This document shows positions 1-7,136 of a DNA stretch of 64,000 bases, in pieces. Source of the DNA: Bacteroidales bacterium. Its GTDB lineage: Bacteria; Bacteroidota; Bacteroidia; Bacteroidales; WCHB1-69. Location of the stretch: the NCBI GenBank assembly GCA_017438945.1, contig JAFRUI010000022.1, positions 1 to 64,000 of the forward strand. Reading direction: 5' to 3'. The notes beneath the pieces were generated by a model, which did no database searches, had not been told where the DNA came from, and saw nothing but the letters and a program-made list of their open reading frames with translations. The position numbers and the translations under genes were made by a program. Position 1 is the stretch's first letter. Every line of letters starts with the position of its first letter.

Positions 1-336
1 CATACTTTCCCGTAATGAGAGAAGCCCTTCGCGACTTTGGACATCGGCTTTTCGGAGACCGTTGGTTGAAATAAGGCTGTCCAACACAATCCAAGCCAGG
101 AAGATGTCAACGGGGAGCAAAAGCCACCAAGGCCACTGGAGAATAAGGTTAGAAGCGGTTATCATAATCACCAGAAAAATAGCGGCAAACAAATTCTTCC
201 GATAGAGTTGTTTACTGTATCGTTTCACCGCACGTTGCCACACTTCCCTGTTGAAGGTGCTGTGCTGCTCCACATTCTGCTGCAGGTCTTGCAATTCCTG
301 CTGCAATTCGCTTTTGATGTCTTCGTACTGTTCCAT
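1..336 (-). CDS. Multi-span membrane protein, partner of ECF sigma factor (partial, copy 1)
   Basis: This is the first 112 codons of a gene that leaves the window at the left edge. The ATG at 336 lies 14 bases after the stop of the sigma-factor gene, so the two are probably cotranscribed. The product is a paralogue of the complete protein at 3844-4422. Its first 29 or so residues are charged, glutamine-rich and almost identical to that copy. Two hydrophobic segments follow, around residues 52-70 and 72-92, including a shared W-P-W-W motif, and these have diverged more. I recognise no named domain. Being paired with a sigma factor suggests an anti-sigma or sensor role, which is inference. The periplasmic and C-terminal parts cannot be seen. 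Confidence 0.75.
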   Translation of the reverse strand, partial: MEQYEDIKSELQQELQDLQQNVEQHSTFNREVWQRAVKRYSKQLYRKNLFAAIFLVIMITASNLILQWPWWLLLPVDIFLAWIVLDSLISTNGLRKADVQSREGLLSLRESM

Positions 337-350
337 ATCTGTTTTGAGGT

Positions 351-845
351 TTAGTCGGTGAATGATTTGAGTTTCTCGCGTATGCGCACCAGACGCACGC
401 TGACGTTATCGACGGTGATGCCGAGGATAGCGGCAATCTCGTCGTAGGGCAGGTCTTCGAGCCAAAGCAGAATCAGAGCGCGGTCGAAGGGATGCAGCCG
501 TGCGATGCGCTTGTGGAGACGGCTGGCGGCGGGACAGGCCTCCTCGGCGGCGAAGAGGTCGATGTCCATTTCCAAGGGCATGCAGTCGGGACGGCGGCGG
601 TTGCGTTTGTCGAGAGTCACGCAGGTGTTCAACGCCACGCGATAGACCCATGTTTTGGCAGAGCTGCGCCCTTCGAAGCCCTCGATGCCCTGCCAGAGGC
701 GTATCAGCACCTCTTGAGCGAGGTCGTCTGCTTCCTGTCGGTCGTCGGCGAAGAGGTAGCACACCGAGTAGATGGTCTGTCGCTGTTCCTGTACCAGCTG
801 TTCAAAGTCTAGTTCTTTCTGTTCTTTGTCTTTTTTCTGCTTCAT
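351..845 (-). CDS. ECF-type RNA polymerase sigma factor (copy 1)
   Basis: The 164-residue protein has the two-domain layout of extracytoplasmic-function sigma factors. Region 2 spans roughly residues 15-85 and contains the D-D-L-A-Q-E-V core-binding motif and the W-V-Y-R-V-A segment that reads the -10 box. Region 4 spans about 108-160, with a helix-turn-helix around L-P-Y-D-E-I-A-A-I-L-G-I. It would direct RNA polymerase to a small regulon in response to an envelope signal. It differs from the copy at 4437-4931 at only about eight residues. Some 35-40 bases upstream of the start are also conserved between the copies, probably their shared promoter region. The membrane-protein gene follows after 14 bases. 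Confidence 0.93.
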   Translation of the reverse strand: MKQKKDKEQKELDFEQLVQEQRQTIYSVCYLFADDRQEADDLAQEVLIRLWQGIEGFEGRSSAKTWVYRVALNTCVTLDKRNRRRPDCMPLEMDIDLFAAEEACPAASRLHKRIARLHPFDRALILLWLEDLPYDEIAAILGITVDNVSVRLVRIREKLKSFTD

Positions 846-961
846 CTTTCAGACATTGTTTTCCTTTTGACTACGAAGGTGGCGATACACCTCAAACTCA
901 AAAAATGGCAATACCAAACTTCTGGGATTTCTCATTCAGGCTGGATTTATAAAGCCAAAGC

Positions 962-3790
962 CTATTGCTGCATCGTCGTCGGCTGCATATCGACACGAGT
1001 GTAGATTTCGGGGTGGAAGTACTTTTTCATGAATTCGACCATCTCTTTCTTGGTAACCGAATTGACGATGTTGTCGTATTCGGAAGGCGCGATAATCGGC
1101 TCATCTTGGATAACCATGCCGCTGATATAGCCTAACCAGAAGCTGTTGGATTGGATGTTCTTGGCACGGGTGCTGGTCATCTGCTTCTTGATGAGGGCCA
1201 TGGTCTTATTGTCCGGACCCTTGGCCTTGAAGTCGTTAAGAATCTTGAGGCTGGCAGTAGCCAATTTGTCGGTCTTCACCGGGTCGCAACCTAAGAGAAT
1301 CATCAGGGTTATTTCAGGACGAGGCAGTTTGCCGGCGCTCATACTTACCGTCGGGGAATAGACATCGCCCATCTTTTCACGCACAATCTTGACGAACAGG
1401 ATGTCTAATGCCTCACCGATCATATCGGTGATGATGGCGTTGCGGTAGCTCCAGTCGATGGGGTTGGTGATGAACATGCCCATCCAGCCCTGTTCCTCGG
1501 TACCGGCATAAACGGTTTGCGTAGAGGCCTTGTCGGGACGCGGTTTCAGTACGTTGAGGTTGTAGTTCTCTTTCTTACCGGATTCGGTCTTCAGGGAACC
1601 GAGATAGAGTTCCACAAATTGTTTCATCTCCGTCTCATCGTAGTTGCCCACGAAAAAGAAGGTAAAGTCAGCGGGATTGGCGAAACGCTCCTTGTAGATC
1701 TGCACGGCGCGATCGAAGTCAGTCTGTTTCAGATATTCCTCATCGTAAGAGAAGAACTGTTTCATATAGGGGTCATTATTGTTAGCGGCTTCAATCAACT
1801 GGCCCAAGAACTGGTACATCGGTTGTGCTTGGAGCATCTTGATGCCCTCGCGGCTCTCGTCCATCATCAATTCGAAAGCGTTGGTGTCGATGCGCGGATT
1901 GGAGAAGAAAGCGTTAAGATATTGGAAGAAGAGCTCCAGGTCTTTCGGGGAAGAAGAACCGTTGAAACCTTCTGACAACAGTTTGATTTCAGGATAAAGG
2001 CTTACGTTTTTGCCCTTCATCTTCTTCGACAGGGAGTTGTAATCCAGACCGGCTATACCGCCATGGTTGATAATGTCGCAAGCGAAATCAGCGGAAGCCA
2101 GATCTTTCACGGGATAGAGCGTTTTGCCGCCCTTGCTGATGGCGGTAAACAGAATCTCATCGTTCTTATAGTCGGTTTTCTTCAGATAGACAGTGATGCC
2201 GTTAGAGAGCGTCCATTTCTCGGCACCTACGGTCTCGATTGTCTCCACATTTGTGATTTTGCCGGGCTTCAGTGTCTCCTTTTCAAGGATTTCCTGATCC
2301 TTATAGGTATCCACATAAGGTTGTACATTAGTTAAAGACTTGTCTTTCAATATAGAAAGGATCTCGTCCTTGCCGGGAACGGTGACGCCTTCTTTGTCTG
2401 GGGCGGTGACAACGGCCACCATATTATCTTCCGTCACCCAATTCTTGGCCAATGCATTGATTTCCTCCAAGGTAATATCTCCCATCAGCTTCTTGGCGTA
2501 ATTGTTCTCACGTTTTGCACCCGGGATGGGGTCTTGATGCAGGAAGTTGTTGACGTATTCGGAGGCGAAACTGGCAGATTCGGTCTTGTCAGCCTCCTTG
2601 GCCGCCTTGTCGTAGAGTTCCAGGAGTTCCTCTTTGGCACGATCGAGTTCGGTCTGCAGGAAACCGTATTTCAGCACGCGGTAGTCCTCTTGCAGGAGCG
2701 CGCGCAGCGCATCGGGAATGCGGTTTTCCTTAGCTATGGCTTCCAAAGCGTAAGCATCGGTGTTACCGTAAAAGTTGCCATATCCGCCGTTGGCACCCAT
2801 GAACGGGCACTTCGGGTCCAGCGCCATTTCCGTAAAGCGGGTGTCCAACATGGTGTTATAGAGGTCGATGCAAAGTTGTTCACGGAAATCACCGATGGTC
2901 TTCATCGGAGTGTGTTCGTGCTTGCGGATGACCATCACCATGTTGCCGGTGGCTTCCTTGTCAGTGCAGACGGCCACGAGCGGTTCCTTGTTGGGGGCGA
3001 TTCCGTAGGTCTCTTTCTTGCGGGGGTTTTGTTTGGCGGGGATGTTGCCGAACATAGCTTTGATTTTGCCTTCCACTTCCGCCACGTTGATATCACCTAC
3101 CACAATCACCGCCTGTAGGTCTGGACGATACCAATCGTTGTAAAAGTCCTTGATGACTTGGTAGTCAAAGGTTTGCAGAATGTCAAGCTTACCGATGGGC
3201 ATACGGTCGGCGTAGCGGGAACCTTGCATCAGGATCGGCCAATACTCCTTGCGCATACGGTCCACGGCACCGAGACCGAGGCGGTGTTCCTCGATAATGA
3301 CACCGCGCTCCTCGTCAATTTCTTTGTTGTCGAAGAGCAGACCGGCAGCCCAGCCTCTCATGATTTTGAGGCCGAGGTCAATGTTGGTGGGGTCGTCCGT
3401 CGGCATGGGGATCATATAGACCGTCTCGTCGAAGTAGGTATTGGCGTTGAGGTCGGCGCCAAACACCACGCCCTTGCTGCGGAGCTGGTCAACCATAGTG
3501 TTGCCAGGGAAACCCTCGATGCCGTTGAAGGCCATGTGCTCGGTAAAGTGCGCCAAGCCCTGCTGGTTATCGTTCTCCTGGTTGGAGCCGACATTCACCG
3601 CGAGACGGAACTCCACACGATTCTTCGGGTAGGTGTTCTTGCGGATATAATAGGTCAGACCGTTGTCCAGCTTGCCGATGGTCACGTTGGGGTCGGCTTT
3701 GATGGGATCATTCAGGTTCAGGTCACCCTTCTGCGCGAAAACGGTCAACGCACAGATCATCGCCATCATAAACAAAAATACTTTCTTCAT
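962..3790 (-). CDS. Secreted M16-family zinc metalloprotease (copy a)
   Basis: The 942-residue protein starts with a signal peptide ending near V-F-A-Q (residue 20). The zinc-binding H-F-T-E-H motif of M16 (pitrilysin/insulinase-like) peptidases lies at residues 81-85, with the distal glutamate in E-E-R-G-V near 161. This is the inverted HxxEH signature with both histidines and the catalytic glutamate kept. The length fits two tandem M16 halves; the C-terminal half lacks the zinc motif, as is usual. It should act in the periplasm or at the outer membrane on peptides. It lies 53 bases after the membrane-protein gene 3844-4422 and ahead of sigma copy 1. By eye about four fifths of residues match the protease at 16661-19495. 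The substrate is unknown. Confidence 0.93.
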   Translation of the reverse strand: MKKVFLFMMAMICALTVFAQKGDLNLNDPIKADPNVTIGKLDNGLTYYIRKNTYPKNRVEFRLAVNVGSNQENDNQQGLAHFTEHMAFNGIEGFPGNTMVDQLRSKGVVFGADLNANTYFDETVYMIPMPTDDPTNIDLGLKIMRGWAAGLLFDNKEIDEERGVIIEEHRLGLGAVDRMRKEYWPILMQGSRYADRMPIGKLDILQTFDYQVIKDFYNDWYRPDLQAVIVVGDINVAEVEGKIKAMFGNIPAKQNPRKKETYGIAPNKEPLVAVCTDKEATGNMVMVIRKHEHTPMKTIGDFREQLCIDLYNTMLDTRFTEMALDPKCPFMGANGGYGNFYGNTDAYALEAIAKENRIPDALRALLQEDYRVLKYGFLQTELDRAKEELLELYDKAAKEADKTESASFASEYVNNFLHQDPIPGAKRENNYAKKLMGDITLEEINALAKNWVTEDNMVAVVTAPDKEGVTVPGKDEILSILKDKSLTNVQPYVDTYKDQEILEKETLKPGKITNVETIETVGAEKWTLSNGITVYLKKTDYKNDEILFTAISKGGKTLYPVKDLASADFACDIINHGGIAGLDYNSLSKKMKGKNVSLYPEIKLLSEGFNGSSSPKDLELFFQYLNAFFSNPRIDTNAFELMMDESREGIKMLQAQPMYQFLGQLIEAANNNDPYMKQFFSYDEEYLKQTDFDRAVQIYKERFANPADFTFFFVGNYDETEMKQFVELYLGSLKTESGKKENYNLNVLKPRPDKASTQTVYAGTEEQGWMGMFITNPIDWSYRNAIITDMIGEALDILFVKIVREKMGDVYSPTVSMSAGKLPRPEITLMILLGCDPVKTDKLATASLKILNDFKAKGPDNKTMALIKKQMTSTRAKNIQSNSFWLGYISGMVIQDEPIIAPSEYDNIVNSVTKKEMVEFMKKYFHPEIYTRVDMQPTTMQQ

Positions 3791-3843
3791 AAACGTTTGT
3801 GTTAAAATAATTGCAACATTTCCTTAGACTTAAGACTTGGGAC

Positions 3844-4422
3844 TTAAGAGGGTTGGGATTCGTTCAGCAGCTCGTCGATCTCCTCGCTCAACTCGTCGTA
3901 GCGTTTCGTCACCTCCCGGGTTCTTTTGCGCCCAAAGGAACCCTCAAAGAAGCCACCCCAAATAATCATGGAGAAGAAGGCACTGCGGTCGTAAAAGAAG
4001 AGGCAAGCTTCAAGCACCAAAAACAGAACGATACCGACAATTCGGATGATGGTGCGTTTGCGCTTCGAATAAGTGGTTAAACTTTCCCGTAGCGAGAGGA
4101 GACCTTCGCGGCTCTGCACGTTGGCCTTCCGGAGGCCGATTATGGCGAAAAGGCTGTCAACCGCTATCCAACCAAAGTAAAGATCGAACAAGAGTATGAG
4201 CCACCAAGGCCACTTGATGAGGGCGAAAGCGATGGTTGCGGCAATCATGATGACTATTGTCGCTCCTGCGAGAAAAGCGTTTTGCCAGTAGAGTTCATTG
4301 CTGGACTGTTTCACCGTCTCCCGCCATGCATTATTGTTGAAAGTGCTGTGCTGCTTCACATTCTGCTGCAGGTCGTGCAGTTCCTGCTGCAGTTCGCTTT
4401 TGATGTCTTCGTACTGTTCCAT
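3844..4422 (-). CDS. Multi-span membrane protein, partner of ECF sigma factor (copy 2)
   Basis: The 192-residue protein begins with about 45 charged, probably cytoplasmic residues, rich in glutamine and glutamate. Hydrophobic stretches follow near 52-70, 72-92 and 124-142, with a weaker one at 147-160. It ends in a charged tail that looks helical (E-L-S-E-E-I-D-E-L-L). No zinc anti-sigma motif, FecR domain or other recognised family is visible. The start lies 14 bases after the sigma gene stop, and the M16 protease follows after 53 bases, suggesting one operon. A compact membrane anti-sigma factor is a reasonable inference, because the N-terminal 29 residues are the part conserved with the partial copy at 1-336. 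I do not recognise it by name. Confidence 0.82.
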   Translation of the reverse strand: MEQYEDIKSELQQELHDLQQNVKQHSTFNNNAWRETVKQSSNELYWQNAFLAGATIVIMIAATIAFALIKWPWWLILLFDLYFGWIAVDSLFAIIGLRKANVQSREGLLSLRESLTTYSKRKRTIIRIVGIVLFLVLEACLFFYDRSAFFSMIIWGGFFEGSFGRKRTREVTKRYDELSEEIDELLNESQPS

Positions 4423-4436
4423 ATCTGTTTTGAGGT

Positions 4437-4931
4437 TTAGTCGGTGAATGATTTGAGTTTCTCGCGTATGCGCACCAAGCGCACGCTAACGTTATCGACG
4501 GTGATGCCGAGGATGGCGGCGATCTCGTCGTAGGGCAGGTCTTCGAGCCAAAGCAGAATCAGTGCGCGATCGAAAGGATGCAGTCGTGCGATGCGCTTGT
4601 GGAGGCGGCTGGCGGCGGGACAGGCCTCCTCGGCGGCGAAAAGGTCGATATCCATTTCCAACGGCACGCAGTCGGGACGGCGGCGGTTGCGTTTGTCGAA
4701 GGTCACGCAGGTGTTCAGCGCCACGCGATAGACCCACGTTTTGGCTGAGCTGCGCCCTTCGAAACTGTCAATGCCCTGCCAGAGGCGTATCAGCACCTCT
4801 TGGGCGAGGTCGTCCGCTTCCTGGCGGTCGTTGGCAAAGAGGTAGCACACAGAGTAGATGGTCTGCCGATGCTCCTGCACTAACCGCTCGAAGTCGCGCT
4901 CTTTCTGTTCTTTGTCTTTTTTCTGCTTCAT
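4437..4931 (-). CDS. ECF-type RNA polymerase sigma factor (copy 2)
   Basis: This 164-residue sigma factor is nearly identical to the protein at 351-845. Regions 2 and 4 are complete and the region-4 recognition helix is identical, so both copies should bind the same promoters. Substitutions cluster in the first 60 residues. It opens the module sigma, membrane protein, M16 protease. The bases just upstream of the ATG match those upstream of the other copy for some 35-40 bases and then diverge. That marks one border of the duplicated segment. No TAnnTTTG promoter is evident here, which would fit transcription by the sigma factor itself, though that is inference. Confidence 0.93.
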   Translation of the reverse strand: MKQKKDKEQKERDFERLVQEHRQTIYSVCYLFANDRQEADDLAQEVLIRLWQGIDSFEGRSSAKTWVYRVALNTCVTFDKRNRRRPDCVPLEMDIDLFAAEEACPAASRLHKRIARLHPFDRALILLWLEDLPYDEIAAILGITVDNVSVRLVRIREKLKSFTD

Positions 4932-5014
4932 CTGTCAGACATTGTTTTCCTTTTGACTACAAAGGGGGGTGAAAAACTACACCCTAAATCTCAAAAAAAT
5001 TGAATTTCCGTATA

Positions 5015-5140
5015 TTATCGCATCCCGTTGATTTTCAGCGTGCGGTAGCGGTTCCCGTCGATGTCACGCACGGTGACGCACGCGGGGAGCAGGAGCGCCA
5101 GTGCGCAGAATAGGGCGAAAAGTTTTGTGACGGGGTTCAT
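5015..5140 (-). CDS. Very small lipoprotein (41 residues)
   Basis: This short gene encodes 41 residues: a basic start (M-N-P-V-T-K), a hydrophobic stretch, a lipobox L-L-P-A-C at residues 17-21, and a mature part of only about 20 residues. Its ATG overlaps the stop codon of the upstream lipoprotein gene in the arrangement TAATG, the usual sign of translational coupling. That overlap together with the lipobox is the reason for calling a real gene at this length. The product should be lipidated at Cys21 and held in a membrane. I know of no family for it. It may be an entericidin-like or lysis-type small lipoprotein, but nothing in the sequence proves this. Confidence 0.7.
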   Translation of the reverse strand: MNPVTKLFALFCALALLLPACVTVRDIDGNRYRTLKINGMR

Positions 5141-5736
5141 TACGGTGTCACGTAAAATTTGTCCGTGTTGACCAACACGAGGCCCGCTTTGTTGACGGCC
5201 CCGTTTTCGCGCAAATTGGTCTTGACTGTTTCAATGGCCGATTTTGAGATTTTCGGAAGCATATTGGTCCAAAACACTACAATCAGGTACTCGGAGTCAT
5301 CGTTGATCCCGTAAATGTCTCTGATTTTCGATAGATTCTGCATTTGCGGAGTGATGGGGACAGCCGTCGCCGGCGGGAATGTTTCAAACCGTTGATCCGT
5401 ATTCCAGTTCAGGTTGGAGAGTCCGCCCTTTGCCGTGCAATTAATGTGATAGGAGAGAAGCGAATCTTTTTTGAAATAGAGGATTTGAACCGGCTGGACA
5501 GCAGTCTGATGTTGCCATAAACTGTCCTGGATGCACGTCCGATAAGCGTCAAACTGCTCGTACTCACTGACTATAGGGTTGATTTTGAAATCCCGGTCTA
5601 TGACGAAAGTAATCATCTTGTCATATTCTTTCTGATCAAACTGCTTTATGGGTTTGAAATCGTACAGTACCCCACAGCCTGCCAGCAGTATTGCGACGGC
5701 AAAACACAAGGTGATAATATGGTTTTTGTTATTCAT
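5140..5736 (-). CDS. Lipoprotein of unknown function
   Basis: The 198-residue protein has a lipoprotein signal peptide with lipobox L-L-A-G-C around residues 18-22, so the mature protein would be anchored by its cysteine. The rest is soluble with mixed alpha/beta character. It includes a segment resembling small envelope modules (Y-L-I-V-V-F-W-T-N-M-L-P-K), but I cannot assign a family. The gene has its own candidate promoter at 5763-5792 and is translationally coupled to the 41-residue lipoprotein gene that follows. The two probably function together. It lies between the sigma/M16 module and xerD, on the same strand, with long flanking gaps. Confidence 0.82.
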   Translation of the reverse strand: MNNKNHIITLCFAVAILLAGCGVLYDFKPIKQFDQKEYDKMITFVIDRDFKINPIVSEYEQFDAYRTCIQDSLWQHQTAVQPVQILYFKKDSLLSYHINCTAKGGLSNLNWNTDQRFETFPPATAVPITPQMQNLSKIRDIYGINDDSEYLIVVFWTNMLPKISKSAIETVKTNLRENGAVNKAGLVLVNTDKFYVTP

Positions 5737-5762
5737 AACTTTACAATGTTATTTTGACGCAG

Positions 5763-5792
5763 CAAAGATACGAATTCCCGCAACAACACAAA
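5763..5792 (-). promoter_or_regulatory. Bacteroidota-type promoter for the lipoprotein pair
   Basis: On the minus strand a -7 box TATCTTTG (5763-5770) is preceded by TTTG at 5789-5792 with an 18-base spacer, close to the known TTTG / TAnnTTTG pattern. It lies 27 bases before the ATG at 5736. Confidence 0.6.
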
Positions 5793-6045
5793 CTTCACAT
5801 TAATAACACCCGTCTTTATATCCACGTGTGCGATATAGGTGTCGAAGCGAGGTTGTGGATGTAGTTGTAGCGGGATTTTCGCCTGTTTGAAAGTTAAACA
5901 ATTTCAAGAAAACAAAAAAATCCCGCAAAACATTCATTAAAAACTTAACTATTCAGATTGGAATTGTTAATAAATTTTTCTAAAACATTGAAAATCAAAC
6001 TTGGAAGAATTTTGCAAAAACCATTAAAAAGAATGGATTTTGTTA
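5793..6045. other. Intergenic stretch with no recognised gene
   Basis: AT-rich DNA between the lipoprotein promoter and the short open frame at 6085. I see no convincing reading frame, RNA structure or repeat here. Confidence 0.5.
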
Positions 6046-6053
6046 TATATTTG
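6046..6053 (+). promoter_or_regulatory. Candidate promoter -7 box
   Basis: TATATTTG matches TAnnTTTG and lies 31 bases before a short ATG-initiated frame at 6085. The -33 partner is not clear. It is the only plus-strand promoter candidate between 5100 and 9900. Confidence 0.45.
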
Positions 6054-6084
6054 CCACGATGTATTAAATGAAAAAACTGTGATT

Positions 6085-6171
6085 ATGAAAAAACAAAAAG
6101 CTACGGCGCAGAAGCGAAAACAAATCATCAGGTTTGATGCCCAATCAAACGAGCTCATGAATAATAATTAG
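6085..6171 (+). CDS. Possible 28-residue basic peptide or gene remnant
   Basis: An ATG-initiated frame of 28 codons encodes a lysine- and glutamine-rich peptide (start M-K-K-Q-K-A-T). A promoter-like box lies 31 bases upstream. After its TAG the same frame continues through a second TAG at 6175-6177 and then stays open to a third stop at 6244-6246, reading P-E-W-K-M-S-I-P-A-E-K. This could be a tiny gene, a small RNA with a chance frame, or the remains of a gene of about 50 codons with two nonsense mutations. No family is recognised. Confidence 0.3.
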   Translation: MKKQKATAQKRKQIIRFDAQSNELMNNN

Positions 6172-6254
6172 GGTTAGCCCGAATGGAAAATGAGTATTCC
6201 TGCAGAGAAGATTATGCGTATTGCTGACGACATAGAAACTAAATAGGTTCTATA

Positions 6255-7136
6255 TCAATACCTCGGATGGAACAGCGCGATATTCGTCCGCAGGTAATCC
6301 TGGTCCAGATGCGTGTAGATTTCCGTAGTCGTGATACTTTCATGTCCGAGCATCTCCTGCACGGCGCGGAGGTCGGCACCGCCCTCGATGAGGTGCGTGG
6401 CAAAAGAGTGCCGGAATGTGTGCGGACTCACTGTCTTGTCGATGCCCGCCGCTGCTACCCACTTCTTCACGAGCATGAAGACCATTTCGCGGGTGAGATG
6501 CGCGCCTCTGCGGTTTAGGAAGACATAATCTTCCTCGCCCTTCTTGATTTTCAGTAGTTTACGTTTGCCTTCAACGTATTGGTTTACAGCATTTATGGCC
6601 GTTTTTCCGATGGGAATCAGCCGTTCTTTGTTGCCCTTGCCGACCACCTTGATGAAACCGTCGTCGAAGAAGAGGTTGGAGAGCCGCAAGGTCACTAACT
6701 CGCTGACACGCAGCCCACAACCATACATTACCTCCACCATGGCGCGGTTGCGGTGACCTTCCGGCGTGCTCAAGTCTATCACGTCCATGATGCTTTGGAT
6801 TTCCTCAACGGTCAGCACATCAGGGAGATGCATTCCGATTTTGGGCGCGTCCAACAGCTCCGTCGGGTCGTCCTCACGCACGTTGGCATAGATGAGGTAG
6901 CGGTAGAAAGCTCGCATTCCGGAGACAATCCGTGCCTGCGACCGTGCGTTGAAATCCGATTCGTATAGGTGTTTCAGAAACTTCTGTAACTCCTCGAAAG
7001 TGGCGTCGGCTATTTTGTCCTCGCCCAGAAAGTCCGCCAACAGCTGCACATCATGCAAGTAGGCCTCCACGCTCTTGGGCGAGAGGCCTTTTTCATAGAC
7101 CAAATATTGTCGGAATCGGGCGATTTGCGCGTTCAT
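6255..7136 (-). CDS. xerD: Tyrosine site-specific recombinase XerD
   Basis: The 293-residue protein has the full XerC/XerD layout: an N-terminal SAM-like core-binding domain (residues 1-90) and a C-terminal catalytic domain. The catalytic set is visible: R143 in G-L-R-V-S-E, K167, H239 and R242 in H-T-F-R-H, H265 in L-G-H, and the nucleophile Y274 in I-Y-T-H. The standard size and absence of extra domains favour the housekeeping recombinase that resolves chromosome dimers at dif over an integron or phage integrase. XerD rather than XerC is assigned from overall resemblance. The start overlaps the end of cinA by 4 bases (ATGA), so the genes are coupled. No dif site was recognised in the window. 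Confidence 0.9.
   Translation of the reverse strand: MNAQIARFRQYLVYEKGLSPKSVEAYLHDVQLLADFLGEDKIADATFEELQKFLKHLYESDFNARSQARIVSGMRAFYRYLIYANVREDDPTELLDAPKIGMHLPDVLTVEEIQSIMDVIDLSTPEGHRNRAMVEVMYGCGLRVSELVTLRLSNLFFDDGFIKVVGKGNKERLIPIGKTAINAVNQYVEGKRKLLKIKKGEEDYVFLNRRGAHLTREMVFMLVKKWVAAAGIDKTVSPHTFRHSFATHLIEGGADLRAVQEMLGHESITTTEIYTHLDQDYLRTNIALFHPRY

Noticed and set aside
3158..3805. Long plus-strand frame opposite the M16 protease (and similar long frames opposite cinA, guaA and M16 copy b)
   Set aside because: These mirror coding constraints of the clear minus-strand genes and show no recognisable protein features.
6255..7136. Phage or integron integrase
   Set aside because: Normal Xer size and motifs, coupling to cinA and no attachment site or cassette array favour a housekeeping XerD.
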